Shown: piece by piece, positions 33,081-41,594 of the stretch | Layout of the letters: every line of letters begins with the position of its first letter | Position numbering within the stretch: the first letter of the stretch is position 1 | From: an uncultured Gammaproteobacteria bacterium | GTDB taxonomy: Bacteria > Pseudomonadota > Gammaproteobacteria > Eutrophobiales > Eutrophobiaceae | Reading direction: 5' to 3' | Assembly (NCBI GenBank): GCA_943788005.1 | Contig: CALSOP010000005.1 | Coordinates: forward strand, 1 to 51,713 | Length of the DNA stretch: 51,713 bases | Notes under the pieces: generated by a model | Database searches by the model: none | What the model saw: only the letters and a program-made list of their open reading frames with translations | Told to the model about the DNA's origin: nothing | Program-made: the position numbers and the translations under genes

Positions 33081-33734
33081 ATGGATTTTAAACAAGCCCG
33101 TTTCAATATGATTGAACAACAGATCCGAACCTGGGAAGTGCTCGACCAGGATGTACTGGATCTGTTAAACGAAATTCATCGTGAAGAATTTATCCCTGAC
33201 ACATATAAGAATCTTGCCTTGGCGGATACCTCTATTCCAATCGGGCATGATCAAACCACAATGGCTCCGAAATTCGAAGCCCGGATCCTGCAATCGTTGG
33301 ATGTAGCACCTGATGAGTCCATATTGGAAATCGGAACCGGTTGTGGCTACTTCACTGCGCTGCTCGCAAGCTCCGCAAGACAAGTCAAAAGTGTCGATAT
33401 TTTTCCGGACTTTATTGATGCGGCTAGTGAAAAAATAGCAAAAACCAAATTAACCAATATCGAACTCGAAAGTTGCGATGCGTACTCATTATTAGAAAAA
33501 TCCGAACGCTATGATATCGCTGTATTTACCGCTTCATTACCAGCAATGGATGAGCGTTTTCTAGATTTATTGAACGACAATGGCCGTCTGTTTGTCATCG
33601 TTGGAGAATCACCTGCCATGGAAGCGCGACTATACACAAAGCAAAATGAGTCTAGTTGGTCATTTGAAAGTTTATTTGAAACTGACTTGCCTGCTTTGAT
33701 TGGAGCAAAACAAAAAGACGCGTTTGAATTCTAG
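33081..33734 (+). CDS. Protein-L-isoaspartate methyltransferase-like protein (second paralogue)
   Basis: A 217-residue methyltransferase of the PCMT family. It opens MDFKQARFNMIEQQIRTWEV, followed by SIPIGHDQTTMAPKFEARIL and the SAM motif ILEIGTGCGYFTALLAS. It is more divergent than the pcm at 4446-5114. This version is typically found upstream of a rhodanese and TolC, as here, and its actual substrate is uncertain. A TATAAT at 33024-33029 is a possible -10. It diverges from thiC. Confidence 0.85.
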   Translation: MDFKQARFNMIEQQIRTWEVLDQDVLDLLNEIHREEFIPDTYKNLALADTSIPIGHDQTTMAPKFEARILQSLDVAPDESILEIGTGCGYFTALLASSARQVKSVDIFPDFIDAASEKIAKTKLTNIELESCDAYSLLEKSERYDIAVFTASLPAMDERFLDLLNDNGRLFVIVGESPAMEARLYTKQNESSWSFESLFETDLPALIGAKQKDAFEF

Positions 33735-33740
33735 TCATTT

Positions 33741-34058
33741 ATGAAATCAATATCTCCAACGTCGCTTAAAACGAAACTCGATGCAGGTGAAAAACCGCGT
33801 CTACTCGATGTGCGTGAAGCATGGGAGTACGACTTATGCAGTATCGAAGGCTCATCAAACATTAGCATGTCTAATATCGATCAAATACTAAATGAATTTA
33901 AACCAGATGATGAAATAATCGTTATTTGTCATCATGGCATGCGTAGTTTTCAAGTCGCTAATTACTTAGAAGGTCAAGACTATACTAATATCACAAATCT
34001 TGAAGGCGGCGTTGACGCTTGGGCCAAGTCTGTTGATGCCGCTATGGCTCAATATTGA
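33741..34058 (+). CDS. Single-domain rhodanese-like sulfurtransferase
   Basis: A 105-residue rhodanese. LLDVREAWEYDLCSIEG (about 20-36) and the active-site loop VICHHGMRSFQVANYL with cysteine followed by the HHGMRS loop are conserved. It ends LEGGVDAWAKSVD. It lies six bases after the PCMT-like stop, so cotranscription is near certain. The sulfur donor and acceptor are unknown. Confidence 0.92.
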   Translation: MKSISPTSLKTKLDAGEKPRLLDVREAWEYDLCSIEGSSNISMSNIDQILNEFKPDDEIIVICHHGMRSFQVANYLEGQDYTNITNLEGGVDAWAKSVDAAMAQY

Positions 34059-34102
34059 CAAGTAAACTAGAACAAAAATAAATAAGATAAGAATTCCTCT
34101 GT

Positions 34103-35437
34103 ATGAATACATTACGCCTTATAACAAAGACATGTTCCACTGCCATGTGTCTCTTAGTATCTATGAATGGCTTTGGCGCAGATTTATTGCATGTGTATAA
34201 ACTGGCTGAGACGAATGATCAGGAATATTTACAAGCGCTGGCTTCTCACCGTATAGTACTTGAATCACGCCCCCAAGCTCTGTCACAACTACTTCCATCC
34301 ATAAACCTCAGTGCAGATACTATTAGAAATGATCAGGATATCTCCGCTGGCGGTGCAGCAGTAGGTTCCAGCGGTGAGGTTAATTTCAACAGTCGTGGGT
34401 ATCGATTGAGTATCACGCAACCATTATTCAGGCGTGATCGAATGATCGCTTTAGATCAGGCTGATAGTGAAATAAGGCAAGCGGAGGCCGTGCTGATTGA
34501 GGCACAACAAGAATTAATTATTAGGATAGCCGAACGTTATTTCGATATTCTGGCCAATATTGACAGTCTTGAGTTTGCGCAGGCAGAAGTTAAATCGCTT
34601 AGTCGTCAACTTGAACAAGCTAACCAACGCTTTGAGGTTGGTTTAAGTGCAATTACGGATGTGCATGAGGCACAGGCCGGATATGACTTGGCTGTGGCTC
34701 AAGAGATTCAGGCACTCAATGCCATAGATAATGCGCAGGAAGCAATGCGTGAATTGACTGGTGAGTACATAATAGAATTTGATCTATTAGGTGATGCCAT
34801 GTCACTAGTCAGCCCTGAACCTCAAGCTATAGAAAGTTGGACACAATTATCTTTAGATCAAAATCTAGGCGTCATCGCATCGCGTCACGCTACTGAAACG
34901 GCCAGGAATGAAGTAAAGCGACAATCTGCCGGGCACTTACCTACTCTTGATCTGGTAGCAGCAGAAACATATGACTCTTCAGGCGGTCGTTTTGGCTCTA
35001 CAAAACAACATGCCACATCCATTGGTCTTGAGTTAAATATTCCAATCTATTCAGGCGGCTTAGTTAGCTCTCAAACTCGTGAAGCACATGAAAATTATAA
35101 TATAGCGATGTATTCTCTTGAACGGGCAAGGCGTTCCGCGCAAAGATCGACACGAGAAGCCTACTTGGGTGTGATATCAGGCATAAGTCGGGTAAAAGCA
35201 TTAAAACAAGCTGTTGTATCAAGTGAAACAGCGCTAGAAGCGACTGAAGCAGGCTTTGAAGTCGGGACACGAACCGCTGTTGATGTTGTTGCATCACAAC
35301 GAACCACATCTGAAGCACGGCGTAATTATAGCCAGGCCAAATACGACTATTTAATTGACACACTTAGCCTCAAACAAGCTGCGGGAACATTATCCACAGA
35401 AGATCTAGAACTCATTAATGCATGGTTAACTAATTAA
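34103..35437 (+). CDS. tolC: TolC-family outer membrane channel protein
   Basis: A 444-residue outer-membrane efflux/secretion channel. N-terminal signal peptide (TCSTAMCLLVSMNGFGA). Two TolC repeats: the first with ADLLHVYKLAETNDQEYLQA and RRDRMIALDQADSEIRQAE, the second with ASRHATETARNEVKRQSAGH and GLELNIPIYSGGLVSSQTRE. GFEVGTRTAVDVVASQRTTS closes the helix pair. The arrangement PCMT-like/rhodanese/tolC next to thiC occurs in other Gammaproteobacteria. Confidence 0.9.
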   Translation: MNTLRLITKTCSTAMCLLVSMNGFGADLLHVYKLAETNDQEYLQALASHRIVLESRPQALSQLLPSINLSADTIRNDQDISAGGAAVGSSGEVNFNSRGYRLSITQPLFRRDRMIALDQADSEIRQAEAVLIEAQQELIIRIAERYFDILANIDSLEFAQAEVKSLSRQLEQANQRFEVGLSAITDVHEAQAGYDLAVAQEIQALNAIDNAQEAMRELTGEYIIEFDLLGDAMSLVSPEPQAIESWTQLSLDQNLGVIASRHATETARNEVKRQSAGHLPTLDLVAAETYDSSGGRFGSTKQHATSIGLELNIPIYSGGLVSSQTREAHENYNIAMYSLERARRSAQRSTREAYLGVISGISRVKALKQAVVSSETALEATEAGFEVGTRTAVDVVASQRTTSEARRNYSQAKYDYLIDTLSLKQAAGTLSTEDLELINAWLTN

Positions 35438-35438
35438 A

Positions 35439-36014
35439 ATGACATCAAAAAGTAGATATAACTTCTTATGTGACATTGAAGATAGCTGCCTCATTATCAT
35501 CGATGTTCAGGAGAAGCTAACCAGCGCTATCCCTGATAAAGTAATAAATCGCTTGAGAAAAAACACAGCGATATTATTAAACGCCGCAAATGAATTGAAT
35601 GTTCCTGTTATCTCAACAGTTCAATACCCTAAAGGGCTTGGAGCAACGGAAGCATTTATTACGCAAAACCTGACTGAATCATCATCCACCTTTGAGAAAA
35701 CTCGTTTTTCTTGCTTAGGTGCTGATGGCTTCTCAGAGCATCTGTCTACACTCAACAAGAAACAAATAATACTTGCCGGGGTCGAGGCACATATTTGTAT
35801 ATTCCAAAGTGCCATAGACCTTGAACAAGCAGGTTTTGATGTTTATGTTGTTATAGACGCTATTGCTTCCAGAGAATTCACAAGCTACGAATCTGCGCTA
35901 ACTCGTCTAAAACAAGCAAACGTCAGTTTATTAAATACTGAATCAGTTCTGTTTGAGTGGTTACGCGATGCTTCTCACGAAAAATTTAAAACCATAAGTA
36001 AACTAATACTTTAA
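35439..36014 (+). CDS. Isochorismatase-family hydrolase
   Basis: A 191-residue cysteine hydrolase. The catalytic triad is recognisable: Asp in LIIIDVQEKLTSAIPD, Lys in STFEKTRFSC, Cys in LAGVEAHICIFQSAIDL. The helix after it (LEQAGFDVYVVIDAIASR) is typical. It directly follows tolC (one base between stop and start). The substrate is unknown (nicotinamidase/isochorismatase-like). The 3' end overlaps the next minus-strand gene by four bases. Confidence 0.88.
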   Translation: MTSKSRYNFLCDIEDSCLIIIDVQEKLTSAIPDKVINRLRKNTAILLNAANELNVPVISTVQYPKGLGATEAFITQNLTESSSTFEKTRFSCLGADGFSEHLSTLNKKQIILAGVEAHICIFQSAIDLEQAGFDVYVVIDAIASREFTSYESALTRLKQANVSLLNTESVLFEWLRDASHEKFKTISKLIL

Positions 36015-36229
36015 TTCACACCCGAGCGAATTAAAAAGCGCCAGTATTTCCCAAGCAATCCTACTTGAGTAACACTTAATCCGACGCATGCACTTAAGAT
36101 TGCTGCTGCAAAAACTGTCTTTGAATCCAGATTTCCGGTATTGGAAAAAACAATGACTGCCATCATCACGAAAGCCGCTAAAACACCTGTTATTTTTTCA
36201 TTGGATTTCTTTTTAATATGATTTATCAC
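36011..36229 (-). CDS. Small membrane protein next to IS copy 2 (possibly a truncated C-terminus)
   Basis: Reads 72 residues from a GTG at 36229 (VINHIKKKSNEKITGVLAAF) with two hydrophobic segments (ITGVLAAFVMMAVIVF and TVFAAAILSACVGLSV). The frame stays open upstream through SLLTPGFFSQVN up to the IS edge at 36268. It may therefore be the end of a larger membrane protein cut by the IS rather than an independent gene. I do not recognise the family. Confidence 0.45.
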   Translation of the reverse strand: MINHIKKKSNEKITGVLAAFVMMAVIVFSNTGNLDSKTVFAAAILSACVGLSVTQVGLLGKYWRFLIRSGVN

Positions 36230-36351
36230 ATTAACTTGTGAGAAAAAACCCGGCGTTAATAGCGAAATTGTACCCCGTCAGCACCATGTGGACCAACTAG
36301 CCTGATTGTCTAAGAGATAGTTTTAGTTCATCGTTAACCCAAGAGGAAACG

Positions 36352-36714
36352 ATGATGACAAGTAAAAGAAGTGTAGAACATACTGTGCGCGATATTCGTC
36401 GACGCACCCGTAAAAAATATTCAGCAGAAGAAAAAATTCGTATCGTACTTGAAGGCTTACGTGGCGAAGAAAGCATCGCTGAGCTATGTCGCAAGGAAGG
36501 ACTAAACCCAAATGTTTACTACCGTTGGTCGAAAGACTTTCTGGAGGCAGGTAAGAAACGTTTATCAGGCGATATCGTACGTGAAGCGACCTCAGATGAA
36601 GTCAAAGAACTGCGTGCTGAAACATCTGCGCTGAAAGAAACCTTAGGCGAAGTAGTCATGGAGAATCGGCTGCTTAAAAAAAGCGTGCTCGGGGATGGGG
36701 AGGACGATATATGA
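36352..36714 (+). CDS. IS3-family transposase OrfA (copy 2)
   Basis: The protein is identical to OrfA of copy 1 (120 residues, HTH plus coiled coil). Intact. Confidence 0.92.
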   Translation: MMTSKRSVEHTVRDIRRRTRKKYSAEEKIRIVLEGLRGEESIAELCRKEGLNPNVYYRWSKDFLEAGKKRLSGDIVREATSDEVKELRAETSALKETLGEVVMENRLLKKSVLGDGEDDI

Positions 36715-37709
36715 GGTACTTAGCATCGGATAAAGTCGAGATTATTCAACTGGTACAGAACTCAGATCTGTCGGTTCGACAAACGCTGACTCGGCTGGAC
36801 ATTCATAAGTCCACTTTTTACAACTGGCTCAAACGTTATGAAGAGAATGGCGTTGATGGCTTGGAAGACAAGAAGCCGATTCCCCATGCGGTATGGAATA
36901 AAATCACCGAAGACCACTGTGAAGCCGTTATTGAGTTAGCCTTAGAGAAGCCTGATTTGTCTCCACGAGAGTTAGCCGTAAATTACACTGACAACAAGGC
37001 TTACTTCGTCTCAGAATCCACGGTGTACAGGCTGCTGAAAGAACAAGACTTAATTACCAGTCCGGCCTATATCCTGATGGAGGCCAGTGATAAGTTTCAA
37101 CAGCCCACTACGCGCGTGAATGAGATGTGGCAAACGGATTTTACCTATTTCAAGATTATCGGTTGGGGTTGGTATTACTTATCCACGGTATTAGATGATT
37201 ACTCACGTTACATTATTGCCTGGCGTTTATGTACGGGCATGAGTAGCCGTGATGTCTCTGATACGCTGGATGACGCCTTACGCTTTACGGGACTTGATAC
37301 AGTAAAGGTAAATCATAAACCGCGTTTACTCAGTGACAATGGCCCGTGTTATATCTCCGGTGAATTAGCCGATTACCTTGAAGAAAACGGTATGACGCAC
37401 ACTCGAGGTCGACCTTATCATCCACAAACACAAGGCAAGATAGAGCGCTGGCATCGTTCAATGAAGAATCAGATATTACTTCACCACTATTATTTCCCCG
37501 GGGAACTGGAGGAACAGTTGCAGCGTTTTGTGAGTTATTACAACCATGAGCGTTATCATGAATCACTTGATAACCTGACACCGGCTGATGTCTTTTATGG
37601 GCGTGGCGAAGAAATACTAAGTCAACGAGAGCTAATCAAACAAAACACGTTAGCGATGAGACGACAAATGCATTACGATAAACAACAAGTGAAGCACATA
37701 ACCTATTGA
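36711..37709 (+). CDS. IS3-family transposase OrfB, DDE integrase (copy 2)
   Basis: Identical protein to OrfB of copy 1, 332 residues, with DDE motifs intact. Overlaps OrfA by four bases. Confidence 0.95.
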   Translation: MRYLASDKVEIIQLVQNSDLSVRQTLTRLDIHKSTFYNWLKRYEENGVDGLEDKKPIPHAVWNKITEDHCEAVIELALEKPDLSPRELAVNYTDNKAYFVSESTVYRLLKEQDLITSPAYILMEASDKFQQPTTRVNEMWQTDFTYFKIIGWGWYYLSTVLDDYSRYIIAWRLCTGMSSRDVSDTLDDALRFTGLDTVKVNHKPRLLSDNGPCYISGELADYLEENGMTHTRGRPYHPQTQGKIERWHRSMKNQILLHHYYFPGELEEQLQRFVSYYNHERYHESLDNLTPADVFYGRGEEILSQRELIKQNTLAMRRQMHYDKQQVKHITY

Positions 37710-37738
37710 TGAACTAATGTGTCTCTTAAATCAAACCG

Positions 37739-37930
37739 CTACCTGTCCAAAAGGTTTTGACGACGTACACCCCATGAATGCGTAATTTCATTCGTTGCCT
37801 GTCGATAGAGATGACTACGGTCAAAGATCACCGACTCCACCATCCCCATAGGGATCAATAACAATAAGATAAGAAACCCAATAAACAACACACGAAAGGT
37901 CGTCGAGTTTTTGATACTGGCAAGATTCAT
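37739..37930 (-). pseudogene. creD: creD remnant truncated by IS copy 2
   Basis: First 54 codons of the inner-membrane protein CreD (Cre regulon; beta-lactam/envelope stress in enterics and Stenotrophomonas). The N-terminal helix (RVLFIGFLILLLLIPMGMV) and VIFDRSHLYRQATNEITHSW match the start of CreD proteins (normally ~450 residues). The frame continues into the IS, which adds VRRQNLLDR and a stop. The remainder of creD is absent left of the IS. No creBC genes are present nearby. Confidence 0.75.
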
Positions 37931-38067
37931 GCGCTATCCCCTGGAATGAAGTGATATGTGTATCACAACACCCAAACAGGGAATGCTCAGGGAATAGAAA
38001 GGGCAAACTACTGATTAAATATGGCAGGAAACAGGCAGAGCCTCAACAAACGACTAAAAAGCTAGAG

Positions 38068-38244
38068 TTATTCTTCTACCTTAAAATCATTCTCAACCTT
38101 GAAAAAAATGAACACAGAATTAATAACCGTACTCAAGATAGCGACACCCGCCAACATACCCGCAGCTTTACCCCACTCCGCAACAAGCACACTGACAAGT
38201 AACAACAAAAACATGGCATTCAAGATAATGATACCGACTTTCAT
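38068..38244 (-). CDS. Small single- or double-pass membrane protein (58 aa)
   Basis: Clear ribosome-binding site AAGGAG eight bases before ATG 38244. Sequence begins MKVGIIILNAMFLLLLVSVL with a second hydrophobic stretch (MLAGVAILSTVINSVFIFF) and an acidic end (VENDFKVEE). It lies directly upstream of creD on the same strand, so it may have been its partner. Family not recognised. Confidence 0.65.
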   Translation of the reverse strand: MKVGIIILNAMFLLLLVSVLVAEWGKAAGMLAGVAILSTVINSVFIFFKVENDFKVEE

Positions 38245-38262
38245 AATATGACTCCTTAATTT

Positions 38263-38691
38263 TTAGTCTGAACTTATTGGTTCTAAAGCCTCAACTAATT
38301 TCTGTAACTCTATTGTTACCCCGATTAACTCTTTTAGTAATTGCGGCGTTATTTCTAAATGGCCTTCATACTCTGCAACATTTCTTAGTTTATGACATTT
38401 ACCAAGCATGCGGCATTTAGCTTGATCAAAGGCAACGGTATGAACCAAACATTGAAAAACTTGATAACGATTACTTGAACGATATCCATGCCAGCGCAAA
38501 GCCGCTAATGACAATACATGCGCCGCCGTATAGGCAGATGAAAATCTTCCCTCATCAGACAATCCAGCAACACCAGCATCTTTTATGCAGCGCTTAGCTG
38601 ACAGAAGCATATTGTTAAATTCATTCTGATCTGGCGGCTCGGCTTTAAGATCGTTTATTTTTACTAGATTATCTAATTCCTTTAATGTCAT
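38263..38691 (-). CDS. HEPN-like protein, partner of the nucleotidyltransferase
   Basis: A 142-residue, mostly helical protein. AYTAAHVLSLAALRWHGYRS and KLRNVAEYEGHL match the HEPN-type helices, the latter carrying the Arg-Asn and a downstream His typical of HEPN ribonuclease toxins or RNA-binding partners. It starts inside the end of the nucleotidyltransferase gene (23-base overlap), behind a GGAAG box. Together they look like an MNT/HEPN toxin-antitoxin type pair; toxicity is inferred, not shown. Confidence 0.65.
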   Translation of the reverse strand: MTLKELDNLVKINDLKAEPPDQNEFNNMLLSAKRCIKDAGVAGLSDEGRFSSAYTAAHVLSLAALRWHGYRSSNRYQVFQCLVHTVAFDQAKCRMLGKCHKLRNVAEYEGHLEITPQLLKELIGVTIELQKLVEALEPISSD

Positions 38692-39265
38692 CCTGACTTC
38701 CTTTTACCCATAATTTATCTTGTTCCATGACACGCGATATAAATGCGTTTTTTGATTTTAATTTATTTTTAATTTGTTTGCTTGTGTAGAGTGTCGGATT
38801 GATGGGCCTCCCGAGTGATTTCTCTGCATCCAGTAAACAGTTAATTACATCAGTATATTCCAGAGACGACGTTACAATCATCAAATCAATATCGCTTTTT
38901 ACGTTCTCTTCACCTTTTGCAATGGAACCATATACAAAGGCAAAGTCTATCGCTTCTTCTAGAGGTAATAACGCCTGTTTTATAACGTCAACGATGCCAA
39001 ATGTTTTACGAACAATATCCAGTAATTCATGATAAATAGGACATTCTTTATTTGCTTGAAAATGATTTTGATTACCAACCTTAGCCTTGGTCAATAGTCC
39101 TGCATCCAACATGCGGATTAACTCACGATTAACAGACCCCTTACCGACGCCCGCAAGTCGAACCAGTTCATTCAGATAAAACGTCTTGCCCGCATTACCG
39201 TACAAAAGTCCTAAGACACGTTGTTGAGTTTTGGTGAATAAAACATCACCTAATAATGAAGCCAT
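38669..39265 (-). CDS. Winged-helix plus minimal nucleotidyltransferase (MNT) protein
   Basis: A 198-residue protein with two domains. An N-terminal winged helix (TQQRVLGLLYGNAGKTFYLN, GVGKGSVNRELIRMLDAGLL, about 12-60) is followed by a pol-beta-type nucleotidyltransferase with FVYGSIAKGEENVKSDIDLM (about 108-127; the GS...SDID catalytic signature). In MNT/HEPN systems the MNT partner AMPylates or otherwise neutralises the HEPN toxin. The fused DNA-binding domain suggests direct autoregulation through the palindrome upstream. Confidence 0.82.
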   Translation of the reverse strand: MASLLGDVLFTKTQQRVLGLLYGNAGKTFYLNELVRLAGVGKGSVNRELIRMLDAGLLTKAKVGNQNHFQANKECPIYHELLDIVRKTFGIVDVIKQALLPLEEAIDFAFVYGSIAKGEENVKSDIDLMIVTSSLEYTDVINCLLDAEKSLGRPINPTLYTSKQIKNKLKSKNAFISRVMEQDKLWVKGSQDDIKGIR

Positions 39266-39281
39266 GACACACCCGATAAAT

Positions 39282-39326
39282 AAGTCCTTATTTGGGTACT
39301 ATAGGTCTCTTTTTAGGACTTTTCAA
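39282..39326 (-). promoter_or_regulatory. Promoter with palindromic operator of the MNT/HEPN operon
   Basis: On the minus strand TTGAAA (39321-39326) and TATAGT (39298-39303) are separated by exactly 17 bp. The 7-bp inverted repeat AAGTCCT / AGGACTT has one arm overlapping the -35/spacer (39315-39321) and the other just downstream of the -10 (39282-39288). This is well placed for repression by the winged-helix domain of the first gene. Confidence 0.6.
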
Positions 39327-39362
39327 GGATAATCTTCATTTAAAAACAAGTAGTCTTTAGAA

Positions 39363-40895
39363 CTATGTTCCGCAAAATGTTGCTTCCACCACTTCATCGG
39401 GTTTTGGAGGCAACATATAATCATCTTTGCCTTGTTGTTGTTCGAAAGGTTTCTGTAACACATCATAAAGCGCATGAAACACAGAAAAGTCGTTATGATC
39501 TTCAGCCGCTCGAATTGCTGCTTCGACTTGATGGTTACGTGGAATATAGACCGGGTTAACCGACTGCATACGCGCCTGCCGTTCATTATCATTCCCTGTT
39601 TCATCATTCCCAGATTCTTGATTACAAGGTTCTAGTGATAAACGTTGACGCCAACGCACTAACCATTCATCAATCGCTTCAGGCTTAGCGAAGTGTTCGC
39701 GCAGTGACGCATCCTTTTCATTGGCCTCAGAATCTAATTGCGAGAGATAATAAAACGTCAGCGTGAAGTCAGCCTGATTAACCGCCATGGTATCCAGCAA
39801 GGACTCTAATAATGATTGATCACCTTCCGGCTTAACATCGGCATTAGACGTTAAGCCACACTTGGCTCGAAAACCCGATAGCCATTCGTCGCTATAACAA
39901 GAGAAATATTTCTCCAGAACCTCCTGTGCCATCTCGACACCCTTATCTGGGTCATCATCAAATAAGGGTAGAAAGGTTTCGCCCAGACGCGATAAATTCC
40001 AGACACCAATGTTCGGCTGACTGCTATAGGCATAACGCCCGTTTCTATCAATAGAGCTATACACCTGATTATGATCAAAGAAATCCATAAACGCACAGGG
40101 ACCATAGTCAATCGTTTCTCCAGCAATCGACATATTATCTGTATTCATCACACCATGAATGAATCCCAACTGCATCCATTGTGCAATCAGACTCGCTTGA
40201 CGTAGCACGACTGATTCAAACAAGGCGTGATAAGGATTCGCAGCATCGGCTACATCTGGATAATTACGTTCGATAACATAGTCTGCTAATGCCTCAATCG
40301 ATTGAACATCATTTTGCATAGCAAAGTACTGGAAACTACCGACTCGGATAAAACTGGATGCAACGCGCGTCATCACAGCACCGGGTTTCATCCCTTCGCG
40401 CACCACTTGTTCTCCAGTAAGCACCGCCGCCAATGCACGTGTCGTCGGTACATGAAGTTGTTGCATCGCCTCACTAAGCAAGTATTCACGCAATACAGGT
40501 CCCAATGCAGAGCGACCATCACCGTTACGAGAATAGGACGTACGACCAGAACCTTTTAATTGAATATCCAAAGATGCGCCATCAACATGATCCAGTTCAC
40601 CCAGATAAATTGCACGACCATCGCCAAGCTGCGGATTAAAGTGTCCGAACTGATGCCCTGCATAAGCCATAGCCAGTGGATCACTGGAATCATGAACCAC
40701 ATTACCCGAAAAAACATCGGCAAGATGTTGCTCGTCCTGATCATGCGCCGACAATCCAAGTTCAACAGCAAGCTCATGGTTGAATTTAATTACGATAGGC
40801 TCAGCAACAGGTGAAGGTTTACATTTATCGTAAAACCCTTCACCCAATTCCAAGTATCGATTTTTAAAAGGAAGGTTAATCAATGGTGAACTCAA
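39363..40895 (-). CDS. selO: Protein adenylyltransferase SelO (YdiU)
   Basis: Pseudokinase-fold enzyme that transfers AMP from ATP to Ser/Thr/Tyr of proteins, linked to redox stress. It is 510 residues. Diagnostic stretches: LADVFSGNVV, AYAGHQFGHFNPQLGDGRAI, LQLKGSGRTSYSR-type segment (DIQLKGSGRTSYSRNGDGRS), YLLSEAMQQLHVPTTRALAA, GFIHGVMNTDNMSIAGETID, YGPCAFMDF, and the C-terminal VVEATFCGT. The active-site residues are present, so function is likely retained. Complete, single frame. Confidence 0.95.
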   Translation of the reverse strand: MSSPLINLPFKNRYLELGEGFYDKCKPSPVAEPIVIKFNHELAVELGLSAHDQDEQHLADVFSGNVVHDSSDPLAMAYAGHQFGHFNPQLGDGRAIYLGELDHVDGASLDIQLKGSGRTSYSRNGDGRSALGPVLREYLLSEAMQQLHVPTTRALAAVLTGEQVVREGMKPGAVMTRVASSFIRVGSFQYFAMQNDVQSIEALADYVIERNYPDVADAANPYHALFESVVLRQASLIAQWMQLGFIHGVMNTDNMSIAGETIDYGPCAFMDFFDHNQVYSSIDRNGRYAYSSQPNIGVWNLSRLGETFLPLFDDDPDKGVEMAQEVLEKYFSCYSDEWLSGFRAKCGLTSNADVKPEGDQSLLESLLDTMAVNQADFTLTFYYLSQLDSEANEKDASLREHFAKPEAIDEWLVRWRQRLSLEPCNQESGNDETGNDNERQARMQSVNPVYIPRNHQVEAAIRAAEDHNDFSVFHALYDVLQKPFEQQQGKDDYMLPPKPDEVVEATFCGT

Positions 40896-41041
40896 CTATA
40901 AAAACTAGAGTCGCTAGTTTAACGTAGATGTAAAATTAATTGTTCGAATAATTAATGAAAACTATAACTGTACGATGTGGTATCAGTGGCCTTCTTAATG
41001 AAGATTAAGAGAAAGTATTGTCTGGCTATTTATAAATTCTG

Positions 41042-41148
41042 TTATTTTCTTCCAAACACTTCTGGTGTTGCATCAACTCTTGTCACAGCATGTAGTTCCA
41101 TATAACAACCATCAAGCGCCTGAATTCCGTATGACTATTTTTGTCAGT
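41042..41148 (-). pseudogene. C-terminal gene fragment cut by IS copy 3
   Basis: A minus-strand frame reading SYGIQALDGCYMELHAV then TRVDATPEVFGRK before a TAA at 41042. A TAG precedes it close to the IS edge, perhaps an indel. It has a gene-like composition but I cannot assign a family. The sequence on the other side of the IS does not continue it. Confidence 0.35.
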
Positions 41149-41231
41149 TGTACCCCGTCAGCACCATGTGGACCAACTAGCCTGATTGTCTAAGAGATAG
41201 TTTTAGTTCATCGTTAACCCAAGAGGAAACG

Positions 41232-41594
41232 ATGATGACAAGTAAAAGAAGTGTAGAACATACTGTGCGCGATATTCGTCGACGCACCCGTAAAAAATAT
41301 TCAGCAGAAGAAAAAATTCGTATCGTACTTGAAGGCTTACGTGGCGAAGAAAGCATCGCTGAGCTATGTCGCAAGGAAGGACTAAACCCAAATGTTTACT
41401 ACCGTTGGTCGAAAGACTTTCTGGAGGCAGGTAAGAAACGTTTATCAGGCGATATCGTACGTGAAGCGACCTCAGATGAAGTCAAAGAACTGCGTGCTGA
41501 AACATCTGCGCTGAAAGAAACCTTAGGCGAAGTAGTCATGGAGAATCGGCTGCTTAAAAAAAGCGTGCTCGGGGATGGGGAGGACGATATATGA
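41232..41594 (+). CDS. IS3-family transposase OrfA (copy 3)
   Basis: Identical protein to the other OrfA copies. Intact. Confidence 0.92.
   Translation: MMTSKRSVEHTVRDIRRRTRKKYSAEEKIRIVLEGLRGEESIAELCRKEGLNPNVYYRWSKDFLEAGKKRLSGDIVREATSDEVKELRAETSALKETLGEVVMENRLLKKSVLGDGEDDI

Larger units (their letters stand above)
36269..37769 (+). mobile_element. IS3-family element, copy 2
   Basis: 1501 bp, same ends as copy 1 (TGTACCCCGTC... to ...GACGACGTACA). Left flank ...AAAT, right flank CCCC...: no target duplication. The right end interrupts creD. The left end abuts the small membrane-protein frame. Confidence 0.95.

Noticed and set aside
37951..38202. Plus-strand 83-codon ORF
   Set aside because: It is antisense to the 58-codon membrane gene, which has a clear AAGGAG box; its composition looks random.
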